64,000 nt of DNA from Bradyrhizobium tropiciagri (GCF_018130505.1 NZ_JAFCKH010000007.1:310001-374000), one strand, 5' to 3'; numbered from the stretch's first letter, positions 1 through 9,065 are shown. The notes: generated by a model not told the origin, from the sequence alone. A program made the numbers and translations.

Positions 1-626
1 CGTCCCTCGATACCGCCTTCCAGCACCGCCTTCAGCGACTTGTAGGACGCGTCGTTGCCATCGAACGAGAGGTCGTCGCAGAACACGATGAAGCGGAACG
101 CGGAGCTGCGCAAAAGCTCCATCAGGCCGGGCAGGCTCTCGATGTCCTCGCGGTGGATCTCGATCAGCTTCAGCCGGTCGGCCGGCTTGCGATCGACGTT
201 GAGCGAGGCATGCGCAGCCTTCACCAGCGACGACTTGCCCATGCCGCGCGCGCCCCACAGCAGCGCATTGTTGGCGGGGAGGCCATTGGCGAAGCGCTCG
301 GTGTTCTCCATCAGGATGTCGCGCATCCGGTCGACGCCCTTGAGCAGGCCGATCTCGACCCGGCTAACGCGCGGCACCGGGGTGAGGCGGCCATCAGGAT
401 GCCAGACGAAGGCGTCGGCGGCGGAGAGCTCCTCGGCCGGCTCGGGCTCCATGTCCGCGGACGCGGTCGCGAGCAGGAGGGCGATGCTCTCAAGGGCGGT
501 TGCGATCCGTTCGGCCGTGGCGCCGTCGAGCGGCTTTGCCGGGCTTTTTGTCGCGGCTTTTGCGGCTGTCTTGGCAACGGCTTTGGACGCGGTTCTGCTG
601 GCTGTTTTGTTGGCTTTTTTCGGCAT
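1..626 (-). CDS. DUF815-type AAA ATPase, 3' part cut by window edge
   Basis: Read from an ATG at 626 leftward, the frame stays open to the window edge, so only the first 208 residues are present. The N-terminus (about residues 1-35) is a Lys/Ala-rich, histone H1-like tail. After it come a Walker A loop (GARGMGKSS) and a Walker B segment (FIVFCDDLSFD). This order and the surrounding text fit the DUF815 family of AAA ATPases, whose substrate is not known. It diverges from yajC with about 190 bases between the starts. The family call is firm; the role is unknown. Confidence 0.85.
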   Translation of the reverse strand, partial: MPKKANKTASRTASKAVAKTAAKAATKSPAKPLDGATAERIATALESIALLLATASADMEPEPAEELSAADAFVWHPDGRLTPVPRVSRVEIGLLKGVDRMRDILMENTERFANGLPANNALLWGARGMGKSSLVKAAHASLNVDRKPADRLKLIEIHREDIESLPGLMELLRSSAFRFIVFCDDLSFDGNDASYKSLKAVLEGGIEG

Positions 627-703
627 TTTTCCAGTTCCTGACGGCGCAGCCTTATCGGGCTGGCGCTCCTCCCGCAAGCGCCCTAAATGGACAGCCGTTA
701 ACG

Positions 704-731
704 TTGCAATTGGGACCGCGGCCGCTATAGT
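704..731 (+). promoter_or_regulatory. possible sigma-70-type promoter for the yajC operon
   Basis: TTGCAA at 704-709 and TATAGT at 726-731 are separated by 16 bases, about 90 bases upstream of the yajC ATG. This is a pattern match only, in a divergent intergenic region. Confidence 0.35.
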
Positions 732-817
732 CCGCGCGAATTTGTCCGGACCGCCGTACCGCCCCTGGGACAGAGGGCGCTGCCGGTCCTTTTCCGTCTT
801 ACCCGAGGATCGTCCGA

Positions 818-1177
818 ATGCTGATTACTCCTGCGTTTGCCCAGGCTGCTGGAGCCGGCGGCGATGCCAACAGCATGTTGATGTCGCTGCTGCCGTTCGC
901 GCTGATCTTCGTCATCATGTACTTCCTGATTCTTCGCCCGCAGCAGAAGAAGGTGCGCGATCACGCCGATCTCGTGAAGAACATCCGTCGCGGCGACACC
1001 ATCGTGACCTCGGGCGGCCTCGTCGGCAAGGTGACCAAGGTGGTCGACGACGATCAGGTCGAGTTCGAGATCTCGGACGGCATCCGGGTCCGGCAGATGC
1101 GGCAGATGATCTCCGGCGTGCGCGCCAAGGGCGAGCCGGCGAAGGGCGACGCCAAGGACGAGTCGCCCGCGAAGTGA
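818..1177 (+). CDS. yajC: Sec translocase accessory subunit YajC
   Basis: The 119-residue protein has a short periplasmic N-terminus, one membrane span at about residues 22-43 ending in the typical LRPQQKK motif, and a basic cytoplasmic domain with the RRGDTIVTSGGLVGKV stretch that characterises YajC. YajC binds SecDF and the YidC/Sec holotranslocon in the inner membrane. The gene opens the operon and is followed by secD after 35 bases. The acidic/lysine tail (KGDAKDESPAK) is variable in the family. Confidence 0.96.
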   Translation: MLITPAFAQAAGAGGDANSMLMSLLPFALIFVIMYFLILRPQQKKVRDHADLVKNIRRGDTIVTSGGLVGKVTKVVDDDQVEFEISDGIRVRQMRQMISGVRAKGEPAKGDAKDESPAK

Positions 1178-1212
1178 TCGGTGCGTCTTCTGGAATCTGA
1201 CAGGTCAACTCC

Positions 1213-2814
1213 ATGTTGTATTTCACGCGGTGGAAGGCGCTGGCGATCATTATCACGGCGCTGGTGGTCTGCCTGTGCGCCGTGCCGAACTTCTTTCCCG
1301 AGTCGCAGGTCAAAACTTGGCCGGCCTGGGCGCAGCGGCGTCTCGTGCTCGGCCTCGACCTGCAGGGCGGCTCCTATCTGCTGCTCGAGGTCGACGGCAA
1401 CTATGTAAAGAAGGAGCGGCTGGACGCCGTTCGCGATGACGTGCGGCGCGTGCTGCGCGACGCCAAGATCGCCTATACCGGCCTTGCCACGCGCAACGAC
1501 GCCGTCGAGGTCCGCATCACCAGGGATACCGAGGCGCAGACCGCGCTGTCCAAGCTGCGCGACCTCGCGCAGCCGATCGGCGGCCTGATGGGATCGAGCG
1601 GCCAGCGCGATCTCGAAGTGACCGATGCCGGCGGCGGCGTGATCCGGCTGACGGTAACGCAGGCGGCGATGCTCGACCGCATGCGGAAGACCATCGAGCA
1701 GTCGATCCAGATCGTCGAACGGCGCGTCAACGAGCTCGGCACCGTCGAACCGGTGATCCAGCGCCAGGGCGCCGACCGCATTCTGGTGCAGGTGCCGGGC
1801 CTGCAGGACCCGACGCGGCTCAAGGAACTGCTCGGCAAGACCGCGAAGATGGAATTCCGCATGGTCGACACCTCGGTGTCGCCCGACCAGGCCCAGCAGG
1901 GCCGGGTGCCGCCCGACTCCGAACTCCTGACCAGCGCGTCGCCGCCACCGGTGCCGTATGTCGTCAAGAAGCAGGTGCTGGTGTCCGGCGGCGACCTGAC
2001 CGACGCGCAGCCCGGCTTCGACCAGCGCACCGGCGAGCCGATCGTCAGCTTCAAGTTCAATACCTCCGGCGCCCGCAAGTTCGCGCAGGCGACCTCGGAG
2101 AATGTCGGGCTGCCGTTTGCGATCGTGCTCGACAACAAGGTGATCTCAGCGCCGGTCATCCGCGAGCCGATCACCGGCGGCCAGGGCCAGATCTCGGGCA
2201 GCTTCACGGTGCAGTCGGCCAACGATCTTGCCATCCTGCTGCGCGCCGGCGCGCTGCCGGCGCCGCTGACCGTGGTCGAGGAGCGCACGGTCGGTCCCGG
2301 CCTCGGCCAGGACTCGATCGAGAAGGGCGAGCTCGCGGCCTATGTCGGCTCGATCCTGGTCATCGTGTTCATGCTGGTGACCTACCGGCTGTTCGGCGTG
2401 TTCGCCAACATCGCGGTGGTGATCAACGTCGCGATGATCTTCGGCCTGCTCTCGCTGCTCAATGCCACGCTGACACTGCCCGGCATCGCCGGCATCGTGC
2501 TGACGGTCGGCATCGCGGTCGATTCCAACGTGCTGATCTATGAGCGCATCCGCGAGGAATTGCGCGGCGGCCGCAACGCGATCTCGGCGATCGACGCCGG
2601 GTTCAAGCGGGCGCTCGCCACCATCCTCGACTCCAACATCACCACCTTCATCGCCGCCGCGGTGCTGTTCTACATCGGCACCGGACCGGTGCGCGGCTTT
2701 GCCGTGACGCTCGGCATCGGCATCATCACCACGGTGTTCACCGCCTTCACGATGACGCGCCTGATCGTCGCCGCGTGGGTGCGCTGGAAGCGGCCGCAAA
2801 CCGTGCCGATCTGA
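1213..2814 (+). CDS. secD: protein translocase subunit SecD
   Basis: This 533-residue protein has an N-terminal membrane span (about 8-26), the SecD signature GLDLQGG near residues 47-53, a large periplasmic region with the P1 and head domains, and a block of five C-terminal membrane spans that includes VDSNVLIYERIREE near 440. SecD with SecF uses the proton gradient to pull secreted proteins through SecYEG. Length and motif order match a full-length, separate SecD (not a SecDF fusion). secF starts 10 bases after its stop. Confidence 0.97.
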   Translation: MLYFTRWKALAIIITALVVCLCAVPNFFPESQVKTWPAWAQRRLVLGLDLQGGSYLLLEVDGNYVKKERLDAVRDDVRRVLRDAKIAYTGLATRNDAVEVRITRDTEAQTALSKLRDLAQPIGGLMGSSGQRDLEVTDAGGGVIRLTVTQAAMLDRMRKTIEQSIQIVERRVNELGTVEPVIQRQGADRILVQVPGLQDPTRLKELLGKTAKMEFRMVDTSVSPDQAQQGRVPPDSELLTSASPPPVPYVVKKQVLVSGGDLTDAQPGFDQRTGEPIVSFKFNTSGARKFAQATSENVGLPFAIVLDNKVISAPVIREPITGGQGQISGSFTVQSANDLAILLRAGALPAPLTVVEERTVGPGLGQDSIEKGELAAYVGSILVIVFMLVTYRLFGVFANIAVVINVAMIFGLLSLLNATLTLPGIAGIVLTVGIAVDSNVLIYERIREELRGGRNAISAIDAGFKRALATILDSNITTFIAAAVLFYIGTGPVRGFAVTLGIGIITTVFTAFTMTRLIVAAWVRWKRPQTVPI

Positions 2815-2824
2815 GAGGCCTGTT

Positions 2825-3862
2825 GTGACTCATTACGTTCTCATCGGCCTTGGCGTCCTGATCGCCGTGCTCACCGTGGTCGCGGCGCTCGGCCTGATGC
2901 CGTCGTTGCGCATCGTGCCCGACGACACGCATTTCGACTTCACCCGGTTCCGCCGCATCAGCTTCCCGGTCTCGGCGCTGCTCTCGATCCTCGCGATCAC
3001 GCTGTTCTTCACCCACGGGCTGAATTTCGGCATCGACTTCAAGGGCGGCACGCTGCTGGAGGTGAGGGCCAAGTCCGGCACCGCCGATATCGCGGCGATG
3101 CGCACGACCCTGAGCGGCCTCGGCCTCGGCGAGGTGCAGTTGCAGCAGTTCGGCGGGCCGGCCGAAGTGCTGATCCGCGTCGCCGAACAGCCCGGCGGCG
3201 ACAAGGCGCAGCAGGATGCGGTGACCAAGGTACGCGGCGCGCTCGGCGATTCCGTCGACTATCGCCGCGTCGAAGTGGTGGGACCGCGCGTCTCCGGCGA
3301 GCTGCTCGCCTACGGCATGCTCGGCCTGATGTTCGCGATCATCGGCATCCTGATCTATCTCTGGTTCCGCTTCGAGTGGCAGTTCGCGCTCGGCGCCATG
3401 ATCGCCAACGTCCACGACATCGTGCTCACGATCGGCTTCATGTCGATCACCCAGGTCGATTTCGACCTGACCAGTATCGCGGCGCTGCTGACGATTCTCG
3501 GCTATTCACTCAACGATACCGTCGTCATCTACGACCGTATCCGCGAGATGCTGCGGCGCTACAAGAAGATGCCGATGCCGCAACTGCTCAACGAATCGAT
3601 CAATTCGACGCTGTCGCGCTCGATCATCACCCACGTCACCGTCACCCTGGCGCTGCTCGCGCTGCTGTTGTTCGGCGGCACGGCGATCCACAGCTTCACC
3701 GCGGTGATGATGTTCGGCGTCGTGCTGGTCGGCACCTACACCTCGATCTTCATCGCGGCGCCGATCCTGATCTATCTCGGCGTTCACACCACACGGGGCG
3801 AGGCGGCGGAGGCGGTCGAGAAGGCGGCCGAGAAGAAGCCGGACGCGGCAGCCAAGAAGTAG
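2825..3862 (+). CDS. secF: protein translocase subunit SecF
   Basis: The 345-residue protein starts at a GTG ten bases after secD. It has two segments before the family signature FGIDFKGGTLLEV (about 63-75) and the typical NDTVVIYDRIRE motif near residue 235, with six predicted spans in all. An extra short hydrophobic segment (about 4-24) precedes the usual first span. The last 25 residues are an Ala/Lys/Glu-rich tail. It works with SecD as the proton-driven export motor. The next gene begins five bases after its stop, so the operon continues. Confidence 0.96.
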   Translation: MTHYVLIGLGVLIAVLTVVAALGLMPSLRIVPDDTHFDFTRFRRISFPVSALLSILAITLFFTHGLNFGIDFKGGTLLEVRAKSGTADIAAMRTTLSGLGLGEVQLQQFGGPAEVLIRVAEQPGGDKAQQDAVTKVRGALGDSVDYRRVEVVGPRVSGELLAYGMLGLMFAIIGILIYLWFRFEWQFALGAMIANVHDIVLTIGFMSITQVDFDLTSIAALLTILGYSLNDTVVIYDRIREMLRRYKKMPMPQLLNESINSTLSRSIITHVTVTLALLALLLFGGTAIHSFTAVMMFGVVLVGTYTSIFIAAPILIYLGVHTTRGEAAEAVEKAAEKKPDAAAKK

Positions 3863-3867
3863 CGGTC

Positions 3868-4251
3868 ATGACCAACCCCTCGGACGCCCCCCATCTTCCG
3901 AGGTCGGCGCCGATCGAAGCCTACGGCAAAGGCGGCTTCGCATTCGCCGATATGTCGCATCGTGGCTCGCTGCTGTGTCTGCCGGATTCGATGTGGGCGT
4001 GGCCCGTGACGAGCCCGCAGCAGATCGACGAATATGCGCTGCAAAAGGTGTTCGCAGCCGCGAATGCGATCGACACGCTGATCGTCGGCAGCGGCACCGA
4101 GGTCTGGATACCGCCCAAGGCGCTGCGCGAGGCCCTTCGAGCGGTCCGGGTGGTGCTCGATGCCATGCAGACCGGCCCCGCGATCCGCACCTACAACGTC
4201 ATGCTGGGCGAGCGGCGGCGCGTCGCGGCGGCGCTGATCGCCGTGCCATGA
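3868..4251 (+). CDS. Mth938-like (DUF498) protein, NDUFAF3 relative
   Basis: 127 residues. The sequence IDTLIVGSGTEVWIPPKALREALRAVRV followed by AIRTYNVMLGERRRVAAALIAV is the core of the Mth938/DUF498 fold, the family of the mitochondrial complex I assembly factor NDUFAF3. Start is the ATG at 3868, five bases after secF, and its TGA overlaps the next start (ATGA). Such genes commonly follow secDF in alphaproteobacteria. A direct biochemical role in bacteria is not established; a function in assembly of respiratory complex I is inferred from the eukaryotic homologue and from the neighbour. Confidence 0.85.
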   Translation: MTNPSDAPHLPRSAPIEAYGKGGFAFADMSHRGSLLCLPDSMWAWPVTSPQQIDEYALQKVFAAANAIDTLIVGSGTEVWIPPKALREALRAVRVVLDAMQTGPAIRTYNVMLGERRRVAAALIAVP

Positions 4252-5111
4252 CGACGACCGACGCACCGAAGGACGGCGCGACGATCTGCGCCGATCTGGT
4301 GCGGACCCATGATTTCGTGCGCTATGCGCCGACCTTGTTCGTGCCCGGCGAGGCGCGCCGCGCGCTGCTTTCGATCTGCGCCTTCAACGTCGAGGTTTCG
4401 CGGGTGCATGAACTGGTCAGCCAGCCGCTGCCCGGCGAGATGCGGCTGCAATGGTGGACCGACATGCTGGCGGGCACGGAGCACGGCAGCATCGAGGGCA
4501 ATCCGGTCGCGGCCGAACTGCTGCACACGATCCGCGAGCATCGGCTGCCGGTCTCACAGCTGTCGCGCCTGGTCGAGGAGCACCAGTTCGATCTCTACAA
4601 TGATCCGATGCCGACGCTGGCCGCGCTCGAGGACTATCTCGACGCCACGGCCTCGGCGCTGTTCGTGCTCGCCGCGCGGGTGATGGCGCGGCCGTCGGAG
4701 GCGATCGATCATCTGGCGCGACACGCCGGCCTCGCGCAGGGCATGGCGCAGGTGATCGCGAGTCTGGGGCGGGACGCCTCGCGGCAGCAACTGTTCCTGC
4801 CGCTGCAGATCCTGCAGCAGCATGGCAGCAGCACCGAGGAGGTCTTTGCCGGCAAGCCGACGCCGGCGATCCGCGCGTCGGTCGCGCAGCTCGCAGGCGA
4901 GGCGCAGAGCCATCTGAAGACCGCGTTCGATCTGCTTGCCGATGTTCCGCCCGAAGCAAGGCGCGTCTTCCTGCCGCTGGCGCATGTCCGGCGCGAACTC
5001 GCGCGGATGGCGAGTGCCGACTACGATCCGTTCGTTCCGAAGCCGGCATCGCGGCTGCGCGTGCTCTGGACATTGTGGCGCGCCGCACGCACCAGGGAGT
5101 TCGGCGGCTAG
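4248..5111 (+). CDS. squalene/phytoene synthase-like protein, NDUFAF6 relative
   Basis: 287 residues with the trans-isoprenyl synthase (SQS/PSY) helical fold. The usual Asp-rich metal-binding motifs are degraded: the first position reads AFNVEVSRVHEL (about 45-56) and the second reads LGRDASRQQLFLP (173-185), which keeps RD and FLP but lacks the ED pair. That pattern fits the NDUFAF6-type complex I assembly branch better than an active prenyl synthase. The start overlaps the stop of the NDUFAF3-like gene by four bases, suggesting translational coupling. The fold call is firm; the complex I role is inference. Confidence 0.85.
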   Translation: MTTTDAPKDGATICADLVRTHDFVRYAPTLFVPGEARRALLSICAFNVEVSRVHELVSQPLPGEMRLQWWTDMLAGTEHGSIEGNPVAAELLHTIREHRLPVSQLSRLVEEHQFDLYNDPMPTLAALEDYLDATASALFVLAARVMARPSEAIDHLARHAGLAQGMAQVIASLGRDASRQQLFLPLQILQQHGSSTEEVFAGKPTPAIRASVAQLAGEAQSHLKTAFDLLADVPPEARRVFLPLAHVRRELARMASADYDPFVPKPASRLRVLWTLWRAARTREFGG

Positions 5112-5392
5112 CTCTGTTGCTTTGGAATGTGCTTGGTGAATATCCGGATCGTCGTGCCCTTGACGATCGGACTACTGTCGAAGATGTCGGATGCGATCCG
5201 TTCGATGGTATCGCGCAGCGCGATGAACTGGGCCTGGCGCGCCATGCTCGGCGTTCCCCGTGTCCCGGCCAATTCGTCCATTGCGGCATCGCTGATCTGG
5301 CATTCGATTTCCTGATCGCCGTTCATCATGGTGAAACCGAACGCCAGGCGTTCGGAATCATAGCCGCCGATACGGCCACGGGTCAGTGGCAT
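5108..5392 (-). CDS. DUF1488 family protein
   Basis: A 94-residue protein with the DUF1488 pattern: an N-terminal YDSERLAFGFTMMNGDQEIECQISDAAMDELAG stretch, then a helix (QAQFIALRDTIERIASDIFD) and a short beta end (TTIRIFTKHIP). Its stop overlaps the 3' end of the synthase-like gene by four bases, tail to tail. The family is common in rhizobia and has no known function. Confidence 0.75.
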   Translation of the reverse strand: MPLTRGRIGGYDSERLAFGFTMMNGDQEIECQISDAAMDELAGTRGTPSMARQAQFIALRDTIERIASDIFDSSPIVKGTTIRIFTKHIPKQQS

Positions 5393-5470
5393 GAAACGAG
5401 TCCCTTGAGCGCGCTACCTCGCTGCAACAGTGGGGTTTCGCGGCCTGTTTGTCGAGGGCTGCAGCACGCT

Positions 5471-6574
5471 TCAGCGGGACGCGCGATCCATCTCGGCCAC
5501 TTCGAAATTGAAGCGGTCGCGCAGATTCTTTCGCTGCTCGAGAATGTCCTTGAGGAATTCCCGGTCGGCATCGCTGCGCATCATCGGTTCGATCAGGTCG
5601 ATCTGGTTCATCGCGACGAGCTGCAGGATCTCGGTGCGCGGTTTGCCCGCGGCATCGCGCGGCAGCGCGTGCACGATCTGGATGTGCTCCGGCGGCTTGA
5701 CGCCTTTCGCTGCAGCGAGCTCGTTGTGCAGAGTCTTCTCCAGCGCCGACTGATCGGCTTCCACGAACGCGTAGAGCCCGACGCCGACACGGCGATCGGC
5801 GAAGGCGACGATCGCGGTGTCGCGCACGGCGGGATTCCTGCGGATCAGGTCGACCAGCACGGGCGCATCGTTGACCAGCCGGCGGCCGCCGCCCTCGCGG
5901 TCGGTGAAGTTGAAGATGCCGCGGGTGATTGCCTGGTAGACCTTCTTGCCGGTCATGAGCCAGATGCTGGCGAACGGCGATTTGCGCGCCAGCACCTTGC
6001 GCTCCTTCGGCGTCAGCGCCTCCGGCGCGTAGCTGCGCTTGTGCTTCAACAGATGGCGCAGATCCTCATAGGCGGCGATGCGGAACAGCCGGCTCCGGGT
6101 CTTGAAGCAGGCGGCGAGCTGGAAGTCGGTGACGTAGGCGCGGCCGTCGCGGCCAACCAGCCAGTTCTGCTCCTTGGCGAGGTCGTTGTGGCAGATGCCG
6201 GCGCGATGCAGCTTGCGCAGCGCCGCCTTGGCGGAGCGGAAATAGGCGAGGTCGCCGTGTGGCTTTGCCAGATGCAGCGCCACGCCGTCGATGAAGCCGC
6301 GCACCAGCGCGCGCCGTCCGGCCCACAGCAGTTTCGGGCCGATGTCGAGATCGCGCGCCAGCGTCAGCGCGCGGCGCTCGCGCCAGAACAGATGCAGCGC
6401 GAGGCCGAACGACCAGAACGGCACCTGATCGAGCCGGCGCAGCACGCCCTCGACCTCGCCGTCAGCGCCGCGGAAGCGGCCGCGCTCGACGGTGGAAAAC
6501 ACGTCGCGCTTGAGCAGCACGCCCTGGCTCCATCGCGCCGACAGCGTGGCCGCGTCGTCTTTCGGCAGGCTCAT
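5471..6574 (-). CDS. kinase-like protein with C-terminal acyl-CoA-ligase module
   Basis: 367 residues, start chosen at the ATG at 6574, six bases after the trmFO stop. The N-terminal half looks like a lipopolysaccharide/protein kinase: LHRAGICHNDLAKEQNWLV (catalytic-loop type, with His129-Asn130-Asp131 and Asn137) and VTDFQLA (Asp150, metal-binding type). Residues about 248-322 instead resemble the C-terminal subdomain of AMP-forming acyl-CoA ligases: AVRDTAIVAFADRRVG, KPPEHIQIVHALPR and AAGKPRTEIL with the A10-type lysine (Lys311). No adenylation core precedes it. The kinase call is moderate, the fusion is seen directly, and the substrate is unknown. Confidence 0.75.
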   Translation of the reverse strand: MSLPKDDAATLSARWSQGVLLKRDVFSTVERGRFRGADGEVEGVLRRLDQVPFWSFGLALHLFWRERRALTLARDLDIGPKLLWAGRRALVRGFIDGVALHLAKPHGDLAYFRSAKAALRKLHRAGICHNDLAKEQNWLVGRDGRAYVTDFQLAACFKTRSRLFRIAAYEDLRHLLKHKRSYAPEALTPKERKVLARKSPFASIWLMTGKKVYQAITRGIFNFTDREGGGRRLVNDAPVLVDLIRRNPAVRDTAIVAFADRRVGVGLYAFVEADQSALEKTLHNELAAAKGVKPPEHIQIVHALPRDAAGKPRTEILQLVAMNQIDLIEPMMRSDADREFLKDILEQRKNLRDRFNFEVAEMDRASR

Positions 6575-6579
6575 GATGG

Positions 6580-8013
6580 TCAGGCCGCCGCTGCGATGCG
6601 CAGGTGCTCTGCGATCCAATGATCGAGATCGGCGAGCGCCCGGGCGCTGATCGCCTGCTTCTTGGCGACCGTCTTCTCGTTGCCGCGCAGCCGTGAGCCG
6701 TCCGGCTTCTTGGTCGGCGGACTGGCGAGCGGCGGGAACAGGCCGAAATTGATGTTCATCGGCTGGAACGAGCGCGGGCCGCTCTCGATCGTCTCGATAT
6801 GGCCGCCGGTGATGTGGCCGAGCAGGGCGCCAAGCGCGGTCGTCGCCGGCGGCAGCGTCAACGAGAGGCCTCGCGCATCCGACGCGGCGCAGAGCCCTGC
6901 GATCAGACCGACGCTGGCCGATTCCACATAGCCCTCGCAGCCCGTCATCTGCCCCGCGAAGCGCAGCCGCGGTTGCGCGCGCAGGCGCAACTGCGCATCG
7001 AGCAGCTTCGGTGAGTTGAGGAAGGTATTGCGATGCAGGCCGCCGAGACGTGCGAACTCGGCGTTCTCGAGCCCCGGGATGGCCCGGAACACGCGCTGCT
7101 GCGCGCCATGCTTCAGCTTGGTCTGGAAGCCGACGATGTTGTAGAGCGTGCCGAGCTTGTTGTCCTGCCGCAGCTGGACGATTGCATACGGCTTCACGGT
7201 CGGATTGTGCGGGTTGGTGAGCCCCACCGGCTTCATCGGGCCGTGGCGCAGCGTTTCGTGGCCGCGCTCCGCCATCACCTCGACCGGCAGGCAGCCGTCG
7301 AAATACGGCGTGTTGGTCTCCCAATCCTTGAAGTCGACCTTTTCGCCCTCGAGCAGCGCCGCGACGAAGGCGTCGTACTGCTCCTTGGTCATCGGGCAGT
7401 TGATGTAGTCGGCACCGGTGCCGCCGGGACCGACCTTGTCGTAGCGCGACTGGAACCAGGCCACCGACATGTCGATGGAATCCCTGTGCACGATCGGCGC
7501 GATCGCGTCGAAGAACGCCAGCGCGCTCTCGTCGGTCAGCTGCCTGATCGCGTCGGCAAGCGGTGCCGAGGTGAGGGGGCCGGTCGCGACGACAACGTTG
7601 CTCCAGTCCGCCGGCGGCAGGCCCGCGACTTCCTCGCGGCTGATCTCGATCAGCGGATGATCGTGCAGCGCCTTGGTGACGGCGGCCGAGAAGCCGTCGC
7701 GGTCGACTGCCAGCGCGCCTCCGGCGGGCACCTGGTTGGCGTCGGCCGACCGCATGATCAGCGAGCCCAGCCGCCGCATCTCGGCGTGCAGCAGCCCGAC
7801 GGCGTTATTGGCGGCGTCGTCCGAGCGGAACGAATTCGAACAGACCAGCTCGGCGCAGCCGTCGGTGCGGTGCGCTTCGGTCATCCGCTGCGGGCGCATC
7901 TCGTGCAGGACCACGCGGACGCCGGAATTGGCGACTTGCCAGGCCGCTTCCGAGCCGGCGAGCCCCGCGCCCACGATGTGCACGGGTTGGGAAGAGGAGT
8001 GATGCAGTGTCAT
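6580..8013 (-). CDS. trmFO: tRNA (uracil-54-C5)-methyltransferase, folate/FAD-dependent (TrmFO)
   Basis: The 477-residue protein opens with the FAD-binding motif [12 protein letters not shown]. It continues with [16 protein letters not shown] and the [12 protein letters not shown] region, all typical of TrmFO (formerly Gid). The enzyme makes ribothymidine at position 54 of tRNA with methylene-tetrahydrofolate as carbon donor. About 30 C-terminal residues ([21 protein letters not shown]) extend the core. It is followed by the kinase-like gene with almost no gap, so the two are probably cotranscribed. Confidence 0.96.
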   Translation of the reverse strand: MTLHHSSSQPVHIVGAGLAGSEAAWQVANSGVRVVLHEMRPQRMTEAHRTDGCAELVCSNSFRSDDAANNAVGLLHAEMRRLGSLIMRSADANQVPAGGALAVDRDGFSAAVTKALHDHPLIEISREEVAGLPPADWSNVVVATGPLTSAPLADAIRQLTDESALAFFDAIAPIVHRDSIDMSVAWFQSRYDKVGPGGTGADYINCPMTKEQYDAFVAALLEGEKVDFKDWETNTPYFDGCLPVEVMAERGHETLRHGPMKPVGLTNPHNPTVKPYAIVQLRQDNKLGTLYNIVGFQTKLKHGAQQRVFRAIPGLENAEFARLGGLHRNTFLNSPKLLDAQLRLRAQPRLRFAGQMTGCEGYVESASVGLIAGLCAASDARGLSLTLPPATTALGALLGHITGGHIETIESGPRSFQPMNINFGLFPPLASPPTKKPDGSRLRGNEKTVAKKQAISARALADLDHWIAEHLRIAAAA

Positions 8014-8101
8014 CGCGCAGCGTTAGCGCGTTTCGCTCCCCTATGCATCTGAAACCGAACCCAAAGCGATGCCGTCGGCACGGAAGGCCACTGAAAACGA
8101 C

Positions 8102-8126
8102 AACGCCCGCTGCAGGAGCGGGCGTT
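8102..8126 (-). terminator. hairpin downstream of the DUF1127 gene
   Basis: Perfect 10-base arms (AACGCCCGCT / AGCGGGCGTT) with a 5-base loop lie 29 bases past the DUF1127 stop. The sequence after the hairpin on the minus strand is only moderately T-rich. Confidence 0.65.
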
Positions 8127-8154
8127 ATCCGTCATTCAGATGGCTTCTCGGCGA

Positions 8155-8307
8155 TTAGCCGTTGTAGGTGCCGGCAGCAACGCGCGGGATGTCCGAACGA
8201 TCGAGGCCGATATCGGCCAGCTCGCGATCGCTGAGCTGGGACAATTCGCTGACATTGCGCTGATAATCCCGGAAAGCCTGGATCATGCGGATGAGCGAGA
8301 GCAACAT
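8155..8307 (-). CDS. DUF1127 (YjiS-like) small protein
   Basis: A 50-residue protein: an N-terminal helix (MLLSLIRMIQAFRDYQRNV) followed by the DUF1127 signature ELSQLSDRELADIGLDRSDIPRVA. Small Arg-rich DUF1127 proteins in alphaproteobacteria are often stress- or phosphate-related and some bind RNA; nothing here shows which applies. A hairpin terminator follows. On its upstream side lies a 758-base stretch without a gene. Confidence 0.88.
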   Translation of the reverse strand: MLLSLIRMIQAFRDYQRNVSELSQLSDRELADIGLDRSDIPRVAAGTYNG

Positions 8308-9065
8308 GGTAGTCTCCTAGTAGTTCTGATTCAGCCCTTCCGAGGCCAAATCGTTGAAATGAATATAGATGAGATTGTGCATTGCAGTAGTTCCGATGTT
8401 GCGATGCAGCTAAGCCTAGAATGCATGACGCCGCTAAGATTTGATTAAAGCTTTCGGTCCTCGCCGGGAGGTCAGAGGAACGAAGTTCCGACCGAGCTGC
8501 GAGTTAGAAGGGAATATTCGCTAAATCAACGGCTTGTGTGGGATATCGTGCTCTCGCGCGTTGAAGAGAAGGTGGTAATCAAGGACCGGAAAATCAAGCC
8601 GTGGTTGTCCTCTGTCCCATCCTGGATGCACTAGGTTCCATGCGTGATTCGCATGCATTCGGATCGCATAAGAATGATCATTAATTCATCTTATGGTGTA
8701 GCTCGGGAGTAGGCGAGCCGGGCGGCAATACGTCGCATTGACGATGAAGGTATTGCCATCGGTAAGAGGCGCGGGTTCGCGCTCGAACGAGCATTCTCGC
8801 TCAGGATGTATTGCTGAATATCATAATCGCGAAACATTCAGCAATGCATTGAAACTACGCGCAACGCCAGACGCGATCGCAGCGCCCTTCCTTACCGACA
8901 TGTAATCAAAATGCTATGCAACGCATGCGCGATGCGCGTGCGGCGCTCATCACGTTTGCATCGCGCGGATTTCATTCTGAACGCTGCGGGGAACAGGCGA
9001 ATAATCATTTCGCAGATTCCGCAATCACGCTGGTTTCTGCTTAAGAAAAAAGATGGATAATTCCC
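8308..9065. other. 758-base intergenic stretch without a recognisable gene
   Basis: It lies between two diverging small genes and is visibly more AT-rich than the flanks. It holds a palindrome (GGAAC-GAA-GTTCC at about 8477-8489) and the inverted repeat at 8811-8844. No convincing open frame, tRNA or standard promoter was seen. It may contain promoters, a small RNA, or decayed sequence. Confidence 0.6.
8811..8844. repeat. 9-base inverted repeat in intergenic region
   Basis: TTGCTGAAT (8811-8819) and ATTCAGCAA (8836-8844) are exact complements separated by 16 AT-rich bases. There is no T tract on either side, so an operator or RNA stem is more likely than a terminator. Confidence 0.5.

Noticed and set aside
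55-1200. 381-codon plus-strand frame over the DUF815 and yajC region
   Set aside because: It is antisense to the ATPase and out of frame with yajC, whose motifs are clear.
5075-6622. Long plus-strand frame (515 codons) opposite the kinase-like gene
   Set aside because: It is an antisense shadow of high-GC coding DNA; its translation is Arg/His/Asp-rich with no domain, while the minus strand encodes a recognisable protein.
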